DNA of 64,000 bases from Citrobacter koseri ATCC BAA-895 (GCF_000018045.1 NC_009792.1:2728001-2792000), one strand, 5' to 3'. Shown: positions 1-8,737, numbered from the stretch's first letter. Notes: generated by a model not told the origin, from the letters alone. A program made the numbers and translations.

Positions 1-312
1 GGCGCTGCCGGAGTAACAGCCGTTACGGTCATACTCTTCGTCGGGCATCAGGGCAATTGACTCGTGCTGCCAGTGCACCAGATCCACGGAGCTCCAGTGT
101 CCCCAGCACTTATAGCGATGATCGCAGCCCAGTGGGTTCCATTGATAAAACAGGTGGTAGCGCCCGGCAAACCAGATAAACCCGTTCGGATCGTTCATCA
201 GCCCCGTTACCGGCGCGGGATGCCACTGCGGATAATGGCTGTCCGCCAGTGCACACGGCTGGCCTTGCATTACTGCCTGCAACACGGCAGGCCAGCGGGA
301 AGCTAAAGTCAT
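1..312 (-). CDS. scrB: Sucrose-6-phosphate hydrolase (invertase), N-terminal part, cut by window edge
   Basis: Only the first 104 codons are inside the window. The start ATG shares its A (position 312) with the last base of the scrA stop codon, so the two genes are translationally coupled. Residues 39-44 read MNDPNG, the signature of glycoside hydrolase family 32, with D41 as the expected nucleophile; WFAGRYHLFYQWNP follows, as usual in GH32 enzymes. Known family role: cytoplasmic hydrolysis of sucrose-6-phosphate to glucose-6-phosphate and fructose. It is the last structural gene of the scrKYAB order. The repressor gene scrR would be expected just beyond position 1. Function is firm from motif and context; completeness cannot be judged. 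Confidence 0.93.
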   Translation of the reverse strand, partial: MTLASRWPAVLQAVMQGQPCALADSHYPQWHPAPVTGLMNDPNGFIWFAGRYHLFYQWNPLGCDHRYKCWGHWSSVDLVHWQHESIALMPDEEYDRNGCYSGSA

Positions 313-1682
313 TATTCAGAGTCCGTCTTATATTTCAGCAGCAGGGAGACGGTGAACGCCACACCGAAAGCAATCACCATGCCGATAATATAGTTAAGCA
401 GCGAGCTGGCCTGTACTATTGCCATGCCCGGAATAGCAGTCAGTCCCACGGCGGTCATGTAGACATGCACCGACACCACCCAAGCACCGCCCGCCGCGCC
501 ACCGATCAGCGCCGCGATAAACGGCTTCACGAAGCGCAGGTTGATACCAAAAATCGCCGCTTCGGTGATGCCCAGCATCGCAGAGAACGCCGACGGTAAT
601 GTAATGGCTTTGATTTTGGCATCGTTGGTTTTGAACCACACCGCCAGACACGCCCCGCCTTGCGCCACATTCGCCATCGCCCAGATTGGCAGCAGGAAGT
701 TAACGCCTATCGACGGATTCCCCAGCAGTCCGGCCTCGATGGCGTGGAAGCTGTGGTGAATACCGGTAATAACAATTACCGAATACAGACCACCAAACAA
801 CAGCCCGGCCAGCCAGCCTGCATGAGCAATCAGGGTACTCAGGATGAAGGAGATACCGTCTCCCAGCGCGCGGCCCGCAGGGCCAATGATCAACAGCGCA
901 ATAAAGCCGGAGATAATAACAGTCAGGAACGGGGTCAGGATCAGATCTAACGCATCCGGGATCGCCCGGCGCAGCTGTTTCTCCACTATGCTCATAAACC
1001 ACACCGCCAGCAGTACCGGGAACACGGTTCCCTGATAGCCAATCATGGCGATTTCAAAACCGAAAAAGTTCATGGTGTGGAAGCCGGACGCCACGCCCCA
1101 GGCGTTGGTCAGCGCCGGGTGCGTCAGAATGCCACCCAGCGTCGCCCCCAGATACGGGTTACCGCCAAATTCCCGGGCTGCGGTAAAGCCAATCAGGATC
1201 GGCAGAATAATAAACGCCGCCGAGCTGCACATATCCAGCATGATGTAAAGCGCGTTATCCGCATTCACCCAGCCGTAGGTTTTTACCATCCCAAGCAGGC
1301 CCATCAGCAAACCGGACGCCACAATGGCAGGAATGATTGGCACGAAGATGTTAGACAGCAGACGAGCAATACGCTGGAACGGGTTCAGCTTACGTGCGGC
1401 GATATCTGCAGCTTCGGACTTGCTGGATTCGCTAATCCCCGCAGCCTGAATAAACGCGGCGTAGACCTTGTTAACCACACCGGTACCAAAAATCACCTGC
1501 ATCTGCCCGGAGTTACGAAAACAGCCTTTCACCCCTTCGACCTTGCCAATGGCCTGCTGATCGGAAAGCGCGTCGTCAATCAGAACCAGACGCAGACGCG
1601 TTGCGCAGTGAGCGGCGCTTGCGATGTTCTCTTTGCCTCCGAGCAGCGGGATGAGTTCGCGGGCGATATTATCAAAATCCAT
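312..1682 (-). CDS. scrA: PTS sucrose-specific EIIBC component
   Basis: 456 aa inner-membrane permease. The EIIB domain (about residues 1-85) carries the phosphorylated cysteine C26 in the motif HCATRLR. A long hydrophobic EIIC domain follows from about residue 105 to the end, with many membrane segments and the IIC-type run GIHHSFHAIEAGLLG. No IIA domain is present, which fits the known dependence of ScrA on EIIA-Glc (Crr), encoded elsewhere. The protein imports sucrose as sucrose-6-phosphate. It lies 67 bp downstream of scrY and overlaps scrB by one base, so it belongs to the scrYAB transcript. The length is normal and no frameshift is seen. Confidence 0.96.
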   Translation of the reverse strand: MDFDNIARELIPLLGGKENIASAAHCATRLRLVLIDDALSDQQAIGKVEGVKGCFRNSGQMQVIFGTGVVNKVYAAFIQAAGISESSKSEAADIAARKLNPFQRIARLLSNIFVPIIPAIVASGLLMGLLGMVKTYGWVNADNALYIMLDMCSSAAFIILPILIGFTAAREFGGNPYLGATLGGILTHPALTNAWGVASGFHTMNFFGFEIAMIGYQGTVFPVLLAVWFMSIVEKQLRRAIPDALDLILTPFLTVIISGFIALLIIGPAGRALGDGISFILSTLIAHAGWLAGLLFGGLYSVIVITGIHHSFHAIEAGLLGNPSIGVNFLLPIWAMANVAQGGACLAVWFKTNDAKIKAITLPSAFSAMLGITEAAIFGINLRFVKPFIAALIGGAAGGAWVVSVHVYMTAVGLTAIPGMAIVQASSLLNYIIGMVIAFGVAFTVSLLLKYKTDSE

Positions 1683-1749
1683 ATATACCTCTGCCTGACT
1701 TCATTTTTATGGTGTTTAAAACGCTCCCGCCACGCAGGAGCGTGAAGGC

Positions 1750-3267
1750 TTAGAACCAGGTTTCCATCTGAACCCCAAAGTTCCATTCCCCGCCAGCATT
1801 GAAGCCGCTGCTGCCAAAGGCGTCATCGCTGGCGTAGTTATCCAGTTTACTGCTCCAGTCCATCCAGGTGGCGAACAGACGCAGCTCCGGACGGCTGAAG
1901 AAATCGCCGATCTTGCCTGCTTTTAATGTCGGGGCGAAAGTCAGCTTGTAGAAACTCCCGTTGACCGCATTACGGTCTTTGTAGCCTTCAGGATTCAAAT
2001 CCATGTACTGATAGCTACCTTCGAACGCCAGGGCGAAATTCTGCGTGACCTCTTTAATCAGACGAGTGTTGAGCGTGACCCATTCATAGCTGTCGCCTTT
2101 GACGTAACGGTCTTTACTGCTCTGCGCCAGGACTGCAGGTGCAATATGCCAGCCGCCGCCCAGAGGCGTGACACCATAACTGGCAAAGCGCCAGGTATCA
2201 GCTTCAGACAGCAGTGCGCCATCGGAACCAATACTTTTTACTTCCGCACCCAGGCCGTGGCCATACAGCAGCGCCGTTTTGGCAGATCCCTCCCGCAGGC
2301 CGTAGAAACTCTTGTTGTGCAGGCCAGCCATAGCGTGAACACCGTTATTCGCCGCATCAGTTTTAATCAGGTCACCGTTGCTGTCTTTACGGTCATCGTT
2401 GTCTTTAGCCCGCAGACCACTCACCATCAGCTGGAACGGTCCGGCAAAGTGGTTCATGCTGAGGATGTAGTTCTGAACGTTGTTGTCGATCTCCTCCTCG
2501 CTGCCAAAATTGCGCCCATAGACAGAGAAGTTACTGTGCAGCGTGTCGTCCCACTTCACGTCATACACACCGCCGCCCGTACCGGCCAGGAACACCACGT
2601 CAGAATCCAGCCAGTGAATGTCAAAGTTATCGCGGTCAAAACGTTTTCCCGCCCAGAAGGTACTGCCTTTCAGCGCGCCAGTAAAATCAGGCAAATTGCC
2701 CAGTTCAGCAAAGGCCTGGCGAATATTGAGATCACTGCTGTCCGCTGACCAGTCGTTATAGGTTTTCTGCCCGTCGGCCAGCATGGCCTTAAAGCGCGTG
2801 ATTGCGCCGTTGTCCAGGGTCTGCTTGTGTTCCACGTTTAGCTCGACGTAGGTATCTGCTTCATTCCCCAGACGCCCAATCGCCCCGCCTGTTTCCCCGG
2901 CTGGCGTCAGGTACGGGCCACTTTTGCTGCTCGAGGCTGCGTCGTTCATCAGCAGGCCGGAACGAGCATAGCCGTGAAACTCAAATCCACTACTCTGATC
3001 GGCTTTCTTTTCCAGCGCGGTAGTCCGCTGCGCCACCTCCCGGGTGATGGTTTGCGCCTGTTGCTGGGCGGCAACCAACTGCTGCGTTTTTTGTTCTGCT
3101 GCTGTGGCACGTTTCTCAGCCACCTGTGCGCGGGTTTCTGCTTCCTGAAGACGCTGCTCCAGCGCCGCAAGGCGTGATTCGATACTCGTCATATCCGTCT
3201 GGGCAAGAACAGAGGTACTGCCGATCAGCATGCCTATCATCACGGCAATTCTGCGTTTTTTATACAT
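1750..3267 (-). CDS. scrY: Sucrose-specific outer-membrane porin
   Basis: 505 aa. A signal peptide (about residues 1-22, ending in SVLA) is followed by an Ala/Glu/Gln-rich heptad segment (about 28-92) that should form the periplasmic coiled coil distinguishing ScrY from LamB. The rest is a LamB-like beta barrel ending in the terminal aromatic WF that is typical of outer-membrane proteins. Known role: a trimeric channel for sucrose diffusion across the outer membrane. It heads the scrYAB unit; the 171 bp upstream hold two ScrR-type operators and a probable CRP site. Length agrees with the plasmid pUR400 protein as I remember it. No damage is seen. Confidence 0.96.
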   Translation of the reverse strand: MYKKRRIAVMIGMLIGSTSVLAQTDMTSIESRLAALEQRLQEAETRAQVAEKRATAAEQKTQQLVAAQQQAQTITREVAQRTTALEKKADQSSGFEFHGYARSGLLMNDAASSSKSGPYLTPAGETGGAIGRLGNEADTYVELNVEHKQTLDNGAITRFKAMLADGQKTYNDWSADSSDLNIRQAFAELGNLPDFTGALKGSTFWAGKRFDRDNFDIHWLDSDVVFLAGTGGGVYDVKWDDTLHSNFSVYGRNFGSEEEIDNNVQNYILSMNHFAGPFQLMVSGLRAKDNDDRKDSNGDLIKTDAANNGVHAMAGLHNKSFYGLREGSAKTALLYGHGLGAEVKSIGSDGALLSEADTWRFASYGVTPLGGGWHIAPAVLAQSSKDRYVKGDSYEWVTLNTRLIKEVTQNFALAFEGSYQYMDLNPEGYKDRNAVNGSFYKLTFAPTLKAGKIGDFFSRPELRLFATWMDWSSKLDNYASDDAFGSSGFNAGGEWNFGVQMETWF

Positions 3268-3310
3268 TTTGTCGCATCCTGAAAGAAGTTATTGAATATT
3301 GCTAATCAGC

Positions 3311-3322
3311 TAAACCGGTTTA
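3311..3322. promoter_or_regulatory. ScrR operator (promoter-proximal, upstream of scrY)
   Basis: The perfect 12-bp palindrome TAAACCGGTTTA has the form of a LacI/GalR-family operator. The same core recurs 60 bp away and, with one change, before scrK. A possible -10 element of the leftward promoter (TAGTAT on the minus strand, 3331-3336) lies next to it. Binding by ScrR is inferred from the family and the operon. Confidence 0.82.
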
Positions 3323-3370
3323 GGCAAGTGATACTAAACTGATGGATTCTGAATCGGCAATGCTTTTTGC

Positions 3371-3382
3371 TAAACCGGTTTA
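3371..3382. promoter_or_regulatory. ScrR operator (distal, upstream of scrY)
   Basis: Second copy of the palindrome TAAACCGGTTTA, exactly 60 bp from the first (about six helical turns). The spacing would allow one repressor tetramer to contact both sites through a loop. That loop is inference. Confidence 0.8.
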
Positions 3383-3387
3383 ACAAT

Positions 3388-3403
3388 TGTGATCAGGGCA
3401 ACA
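3388..3403. promoter_or_regulatory. Probable CRP-cAMP site of the scrY promoter
   Basis: TGTGA-N6-CAACA reads as one perfect and one weaker CRP half site (ideal TGTGA-N6-TCACA). It sits directly beside the distal ScrR operator. Catabolite control of scr operons is established, so the site is plausible, but one arm is weak. Confidence 0.6.
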
Positions 3404-3438
3404 ATTCAGGCCACCGATAGGCAGCCTGCGGAGGGATA

Positions 3439-4344
3439 TTACAGTTCGTGGAGATACGGCAGTGCAGTCATTGCCCCTTTGGCCGTTGTGGCGAGTGCGC
3501 CGCAGCGTTGTGCGAGTCCGATTATCGGGGGGAGATGATGGGGAATGGCAGAGCCTGCTGACGCCAGTCCGTAGAGAAGTCCCGCCACGAAGGCATCCCC
3601 TGCGCCGGTGGTGTCAACGCATTCCACTGACGTCGCGGGATAGTGGGTCATCGTGCCCTCATGCCAGGTAATCACCCCCTCTTTACCCCGAGTTACCAGC
3701 ACCAGACTGGCAGGACAGCTTTGCATTAACGCCGTCAGACCGTCCTGTACCTGATGCTCCCCCGTTAAATAGCTCAACTCTTCCACGGAAAGTTTCACCA
3801 CATCGGCTTTGGTCAATGCCTGCGCAAGGCACTGGCGCAACTCGGCATCATGACGCCAGAGATCGTGGCGGATGTTGGGGTCGAAGCTGACAAAACCACC
3901 GGTCTTTCTGATGGTTTCCATTGCCTGAAGTGTAGCGGAACGAGAGGGTTCTGCGCTCAGGGCAATCGAACAGACATGCAGCCACTCCCCAACCTGAAAT
4001 GGCGGGAGATCATCAGATGTCAGGAACAGATCGGCGCTCGGGCGTACCATAAACGTAAACGAGCGTTCACCCTGTTCGTCCAGATCAACCACCACCGTTG
4101 ATGTGCGATGCTGCGGGTCGCGCCGCATCCACTGAACGTCGACCTGTTCGTCCGCAAGCATCTTTTGCATAAACCTGCCGAATGGGTCATCACCGACTCT
4201 GCCGATAAACGCGCTTTTGCCGCCGAGGCGGGCAATGCCAACCGCGACATTGGCCGGTGCGCCCCCGGGGCATTGCAGTAATCTGCCCTTACCATCCGGC
4301 AGAAGATCCACAACCGCGTCGCCAAGCACCCAGATCTTTTCCAT
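3439..4344 (-). CDS. scrK: Fructokinase of the sucrose operon
   Basis: 301 aa cytoplasmic sugar kinase of the PfkB/ribokinase family. Signature 1 is at about residues 26-42 (PGGAPANVAVGIARLGG) and signature 2 at 244-252 (DTTGAGDAF), with D250 the catalytic base. It phosphorylates the fructose released by ScrB to fructose-6-phosphate. It is the first gene of the leftward scr cluster, with its own ScrR-like operator 25 bp upstream and scrY 171 bp downstream behind a second promoter. The ATG at 4344 is preceded by GAGGAT, a good ribosome binding site, which supports this start over the CTG/GTG-type starts nearby. Intact. Confidence 0.95.
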   Translation of the reverse strand: MEKIWVLGDAVVDLLPDGKGRLLQCPGGAPANVAVGIARLGGKSAFIGRVGDDPFGRFMQKMLADEQVDVQWMRRDPQHRTSTVVVDLDEQGERSFTFMVRPSADLFLTSDDLPPFQVGEWLHVCSIALSAEPSRSATLQAMETIRKTGGFVSFDPNIRHDLWRHDAELRQCLAQALTKADVVKLSVEELSYLTGEHQVQDGLTALMQSCPASLVLVTRGKEGVITWHEGTMTHYPATSVECVDTTGAGDAFVAGLLYGLASAGSAIPHHLPPIIGLAQRCGALATTAKGAMTALPYLHEL

Positions 4345-4368
4345 GTAATCCTCATAGCTAAATAACGT

Positions 4369-4380
4369 TAAACCGATTTA
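4369..4380. promoter_or_regulatory. ScrR-like operator upstream of scrK
   Basis: TAAACCGATTTA differs from the scrY palindrome at one base and lies 25 bp before the scrK start. Its position suits repression of scrK transcription by ScrR. Assigned by similarity to the two scrY sites. Confidence 0.75.
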
Positions 4381-4467
4381 GCTATTTAAGCACAAGCCAG
4401 GATACTGGGAAATACATGGGTTAGAGATCCCCGGAAAGACCGCTAAGCTGCGAGGAGAACGACAATA

Positions 4468-4737
4468 TTGCCGGCACGTCAAAAAACGTCACTATTTGCA
4501 GTCAAAGAGACTTACTACAGCAACGTGGCCAGCGAAAAGTTGCGTCTTCCCACCCACGATACATGTGACATCATCACCGCCGCTGTAAAGGCTCTGGATC
4601 GTATCTTTCTTGAGGGCCATTGTTACGCGAAGGCAGGTGTGATGCTGAATGACTTTACCCCTTCTGGCGTTTCTCAGCTTAACCTGTTTGACGAGTTACA
4701 ACCTCGGAGGGATAGCGCCGGAATGGCAAATGAATAG
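4468..4737 (+). pseudogene. Internal fragment of a UmuC-type (Pol V subunit) gene
   Basis: The frame encodes about 85 residues resembling an internal C-terminal part of UmuC/MucB/SamB. The runs TSLFAVKETYYSN and GHCYAKAGVMLNDF and the sequence SQLNLFDE correspond to conserved UmuC stretches; the last contains the beta-clamp motif QLNLF. UmuC is about 420 aa. Here the catalytic Y-family domain is absent upstream, and the frame ends soon after the clamp motif without the usual C-terminal tail, so both ends are lost. No umuD partner is present. It is a dead remnant of a mobile-element umuDC operon. It lies on the strand opposite to scrK, 124 bp away. The family assignment is from memory of UmuC and I consider it secure. 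Confidence 0.85.
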
Positions 4738-5187
4738 TGAAATGCTCTCACCATCTTATGCAACAAAATGGTCAGATCTTCCTCGCGCTTACATTTGCTA
4801 ATTCTGACCACCCGGTATATACGCTGATTAACCTGCAGGCGGAGTAATCTGCTTCAGCGACTTTACAGCTTCCTCTTCAGACATATGAAACTGAACGCGA
4901 TGATACGCAGTGACATCGAGTGCAAACACCTCCGTAGAGACAACCCAAAAAACTGAAAGTAATGACGGTAAAAGGCTGCAAATATTTGGGCATCGGTCAT
5001 TACGCACAGTTGACACCGGGTAGTACAAAAAAGTCTTAGCTTGAGATATTTTCCTTTTTCCAAACGGACCCCATCATGTGCAATGTCAACACCTGACAGA
5101 GTAAATGTCATGAATTTAACTACATGATGAGAGATATAATGAACGGGACAATAACTTTATATCATCATTTATGGCGATGATTGAGTA
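4738..5187. other. Gene-poor AT-rich island spacer
   Basis: 450 bp between the umuC and methylase remnants. It is AT-rich relative to the flanking core genes, which fits foreign origin. The only coding trace is the pair of overlapping minus-strand frames described separately (4828-5111). I see no tRNA, no insertion sequence ends and no clear promoter. Confidence 0.5.
4828..5111 (-). pseudogene. Possible frameshifted small gene of unknown function
   Basis: Two minus-strand frames overlap. One begins at 5111 and its first part, MTFTLSGVDIAHDGV, looks protein-like. The other ends at 4828 and its last part, about VFALDVTAYHRVQFHMSEEE followed by an acidic/lysine stretch, also looks protein-like. 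Joining them near 4940-4960 by a one-base shift would give a protein of roughly 95 aa. I do not recognise the family. It may be a decayed island gene or chance open frames; a search with the joined translation would decide. Confidence 0.25.
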
Positions 5188-5439
5188 ATGAAATATCCAG
5201 GCGGAAAAAGCAAGTGCTTTCAGCGGCTCATTAATATTATGCCGCAGCACCATACTTATATTGAAACCCATCCAGGTGGTGGGGCTGTCATGCGCAATAA
5301 ATTACCGGCCGACAGAAATATAGGTATTGAGCTTGATATCAATATAGTACAGCGATGGCGTGATGAGGAAGATAACGTATGTGAACGTGTTCACACAGAT
5401 GCGGTATCGTTCCTTCGGAACTATAAGTTTAAACGATAG
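5188..5439 (+). pseudogene. Truncated DNA adenine methylase (Dam/phage type), N-terminal fragment
   Basis: The frame begins MKYPGGKSK, which is the N-terminal AdoMet-binding signature of D12-class N6-adenine methylases, and continues with ETHPGGGAVMRNK and IGIELDI, the FxGGG-like motif I region and the following acidic strand. After about 80 residues, near NYKF, homology stops and the frame closes at 5439. The catalytic DPPY motif, expected just after this point, is missing, so it cannot be an active enzyme. Its 3' end abuts the broken 3' end of the integrase gene on the other strand, which looks like a deletion junction at about 5430-5490. Typical cargo of integrative elements and phages. 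Confidence 0.82.
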
Positions 5440-5487
5440 CGTAGCGAAAGACTTCACTACAACGCTGGCGAACCTTCTTTGCCTTCT

Positions 5488-5806
5488 CTGTCGCGCCACG
5501 GCCTGAAACGTGTTGTTGAGCTGCACATCGCGAACCAGCTTTTCTTCTTTCTTAGCAAATGATGGATCGATACCTTCGGCCAGCTTTTTCTTGGCTTCAT
5601 CACGTAGTGCCCTAGCTTGTGCAAGGGAGACTGCCGGATAGACACCAAAAGCCATACGCTTCTCTTTTCCATTGAAGCGATATTTCATCCGCCAGTATCG
5701 AGAACCAGAGGGAACGACTTCAAGATACAAACCAGCACCATCTGCCAGCTTGCAGGCTTTCTCTCTGGGTTTAGCGGCATCAACCTGTCGGGCATTTTAG
5801 CTTCAT
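5488..5806 (-). pseudogene. Broken tRNA-site integrase (P4-type tyrosine recombinase), N-terminal fragment
   Basis: Reading left from thrW, the start ATG at 5806 opens MKL, but a run of four A bases (5795-5798 on the minus strand) puts the next codons out of frame. After a one-base shift the protein continues NARQVDAAKPREKA, then KLADGAGLYLEVVPSG, YWRMKYRFNGKEKRM and YPAVSLAQARALRDEA, which is the N-terminal arm-binding DUF4102-type domain of P4-like integrases. Homology ends near residue 108 (NTFQAVARQ, about 5488). The catalytic R-H-R-Y domain of about 300 residues is gone. Its place 164 bp from the 3' end of thrW and its orientation are those of a thrW-inserted island integrase. Confidence 0.88.
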
Positions 5807-5969
5807 TGGGGGCATCTCCCTGGACCGAGCACAGAATACCCCCACTTATGCCCCCAACTGTAACTTGATTCCGGTTGAGTCCAGTTGATAACAGGCGATA
5901 AGATACGGGCCAGAAGGCGCAGTATACGGGCTTTGAGTTGATTTCGGTAGACTTGAGAAGAGTTTGAAA

Positions 5970-6045
5970 TGGTGCCGATAATAGGAGTCGAACCTACGAC
6001 CTTCGCATTACGAATGCGCTGCTCTACCAACTGAGCTATATCGGC
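5970..6045 (-). tRNA. thrW: tRNA-Thr (anticodon CGT)
   Basis: 76 nt including encoded CCA. It reads GCCGATATAGCTCAG at the 5' end, with anticodon CGT and the T-loop GGTTCGACTCC; acceptor arms pair fully. As in E. coli it lies just upstream of nothing but beside proBA, and it is the known insertion site of integrative elements such as CP4-6. Here its 3' end faces the scr island and the integrase remnant, so the 3' part of the gene (about 5970-5990) is the likely attachment core. Confidence 0.97.
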
Positions 6046-6160
6046 CCTGAAAGGACATGACCACGAGTGTGAATCACGGGGTAGAAGGTTAAAACTAACC
6101 GGGTGATGCGTCAATAGCCTTGTGAATCAAGTGGCTGATTTTGCATCACTCCGGTTTTAA

Positions 6161-7414
6161 TTACGCACGAATGGTATCGTCACCGATGCCGATCCACTTG
6201 TAGGTGGTCAGCGCTTCCAGCCCCATTGGGCCGCGTGCGTGTAATTTTTGCGTGCTGACAGCCACTTCCGCGCCAAGGCCAAATTGTCCGCCATCGGTAA
6301 ATCGGGTTGAAGCATTGACGTAAACGGCGGACGAATCTACTTCATTCACAAAACGATCGGCGTTGCGCAGAGTACGCGTCAGGATCGCATCGGAATGTTG
6401 AGTACCGTGTTCACGAATATGCGCGATAGCGTCATCCAGGCCGGCCACGATTTTCACGTTCAGATCCAACGACAGGAACTCGTCGTCATACTCTTCAGCT
6501 TTCACCGCCACCACGTTCGCCGGGCCTGATTTCAGTTGGGCCAGCGCCGCATCGTCAGCATGCAGCGTGACGCCGCTTTCCGCCATTTGCTTGCTCAGCG
6601 CAGGCAGAAAACGCGCAGCGATATCCTGATGCACCAGCAGCGTTTCCACCGTGTTGCAGGTACTCGGACGCTGGGTTTTCGCATTGACGATGATCTTCAG
6701 CGCCGGTTCGATCTCCGCGCTGTCGTCAACAAAGATATGACATACGCCAATCCCGCCGGTGATCACCGGGATCGTCGACTGCTCACGGCACAGCTTGTGC
6801 AGGCCCGCGCCGCCACGAGGGATCAGCATGTCGATGTATTTATCCATACGCAGCATTTCATTGACCAGCGCGCGATCCGGGCTGTCGATCGCCTGGACTG
6901 CGCCAGCAGGTAAGCCGCAGGCTTCCAGCGCTTGCTGAATCACCGCAACCGTTGCCGCATTGGTGCGATACGTCTCTTTACCGCCGCGCAGAATCGCCGC
7001 GTTGCCGGTTTTCAGGCATAACGAGGCGACGTCAACGGTCACATTGGGACGCGCTTCGTAAATCACGCCAATGACGCCCAACGGAACACGACGACGTTCC
7101 AGACGCAGCCCGCTGTCCAGCAGACCGCCATCAATCACCTGTCCGACCGGGTCGGCCAGGTTACACACCTGACGGACGTCATCGGCAATCGCTTTCAGGC
7201 GCGCCGGCGTCAATGCCAGACGATCCAGCATCGCTTCGCTGAGGCCGTTTTCGCGCGCCTCGGCAACGTCCTGAGCATTAGCGCTCAGGATGCTTTCAGT
7301 TTGCGCTTCCAGTTCGTCCGCTATTTTTTCCAGTACGCGATTCTTCTCGCGACTGGAGAGTAGCGCCAGTTTGTAGGACGCCGCTTTGGCAGCAATGCCC
7401 ATTTGTTCCAGCAT
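6161..7414 (-). CDS. proA: Gamma-glutamyl phosphate reductase (glutamate-5-semialdehyde dehydrogenase)
   Basis: 417 aa, the usual length. Second step of proline synthesis: NADPH-dependent reduction of glutamyl-5-phosphate to glutamate semialdehyde. It is an aldehyde-dehydrogenase-fold protein; the catalytic cysteine is C253 in the context [10 protein letters not shown], and the cofactor region is near [11 protein letters not shown] (about 115-127). It follows proB on the same strand after 11 bp, so the two form the proBA operon. Downstream is thrW. No anomalies. Confidence 0.98.
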
Positions 7415-7425
7415 ACGTCGGCTCC

Positions 7426-8529
7426 TTAACGGGTAATCATGTCATCGCGATGGACAGCGACCGGGCCATATTCATAGCCAAGAATCGCGTCAATCTGCTG
7501 AGAGTGGTGACCAGCAATACGGCGCAGCGCGTCGCTGTTATAACGGGTGACGCCGTGGGCGATATCGCGCCCTTCCTGGTTACGGATGCGGATCACTTCA
7601 CCACGCGAGAAGTTACCTGTCACGCTTTTAATGCCTTTTGGCAATAATGAGCTACCGCGTTCCAGAATCGCAGATGTCGCCCCTTCATCCACCGTGATTT
7701 CACCGGCAGGCGGCGCGCCAAAGATCCAGCGTTTGCGGTTTTCCAGCGGGGAGGCTTGCGCATGGAAACGGGTTCCCGCAGAAATGCCTGCCATAACATC
7801 GCCAATCACGCCCGGCTTGCTGCCCGCCGCGATGATGGTGTCGATTCCGGCACGACAGGCAACGTCGGCAGCCTGCAATTTGGTGCCCATTCCCCCGGTT
7901 CCCAGGCCAGAGACGCTGTCGCCCGCAATCGCACGCAACGCATCATCAATGCCGTACACGTCTTTAATCAGTTCAGCCTGCGGGTTGGTTCGCGGATCGG
8001 CGGTAAACAACCCTTGCTGATCGGTCAGTAACAACAATTTGTCGGCGCCCGCCAGAATGGCAGCCAGCGCGGAAAGATTGTCGTTATCGCCCACTTTTAT
8101 TTCAGCGGTCGCCACGGCATCGTTTTCATTGATGACAGGGACAATATTGTTGTCCAGCAGCGCACGCAGGGTGTCACGCGCGTTCAGGAAGCGCTCTCTG
8201 TCTTCCATATCCGCACGCGTCAGCAGCATCTGCCCGATGTGAATACCGTAGATAGAGAATAGCTGTTCCCAAAGCTGAATCAGACGACTCTGCCCCACCG
8301 CCGCCAACAGTTGTTTAGACGCTATGGTCGCCGGGAGTTCCGGGTAGCCAAGATGCTCACGCCCGGCGGCGATAGCACCCGACGTGACGATCACAATACG
8401 ATGGCCTGCGGCATGTAGCTGCGCGCATTGACGAACAAGTTCTACGATATGGGCACGGTTCAGGCGGCGCGATCCGCCCGTTAGCACACTGGTGCCGAGT
8501 TTTACCACCAGCGTCTGGCTGTCACTCAT
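7426..8529 (-). CDS. proB: Glutamate 5-kinase
   Basis: 367 aa from the ATG at 8529 ([19 protein letters not shown]). An in-frame extension to 8616 is possible but the added residues are not conserved. The first and feedback-regulated step of proline synthesis: ATP-dependent phosphorylation of glutamate. An amino-acid-kinase domain (about 1-260) is followed by a C-terminal PUA domain (about 275-367). It heads the proBA operon and is divergent from phoE across 289 bp. Confidence 0.98.
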
Positions 8530-8717
8530 GATTCTCTGCCATTCAAAATAGGGGAAAATGATATCAAACGAACGTTTTAGCAGGACTGGCCCCGGTTGCC
8601 AACAACCAGAGCACAAAGCATGAAATTTTGTTGCGCAGGATCAGCAAGCGTAGCGGCAGTTTCTGACAATTTTATTACCGCAATAATAAATCATCCTTTT
8701 TTAAAAATATTCTTAAT

Positions 8718-8737
8718 TTGTCATAAAACCTTCATTG
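8718..8737 (+). promoter_or_regulatory. Pho box upstream of phoE
   Basis: TTGTCATAAAACCTTCATTG resembles the PhoB consensus CTGTCATAAAACTGTCAT, with two TCAT-type half sites 11 bp apart, about 80 bp before the phoE start. Phosphate-starvation control of phoE is established, so I read it as the PhoB site. Confidence 0.72.

Noticed and set aside
4468..5806. A functional restriction or defence system in the island
   Set aside because: The methylase lacks its catalytic DPPY half and no nuclease or helicase partner is present.
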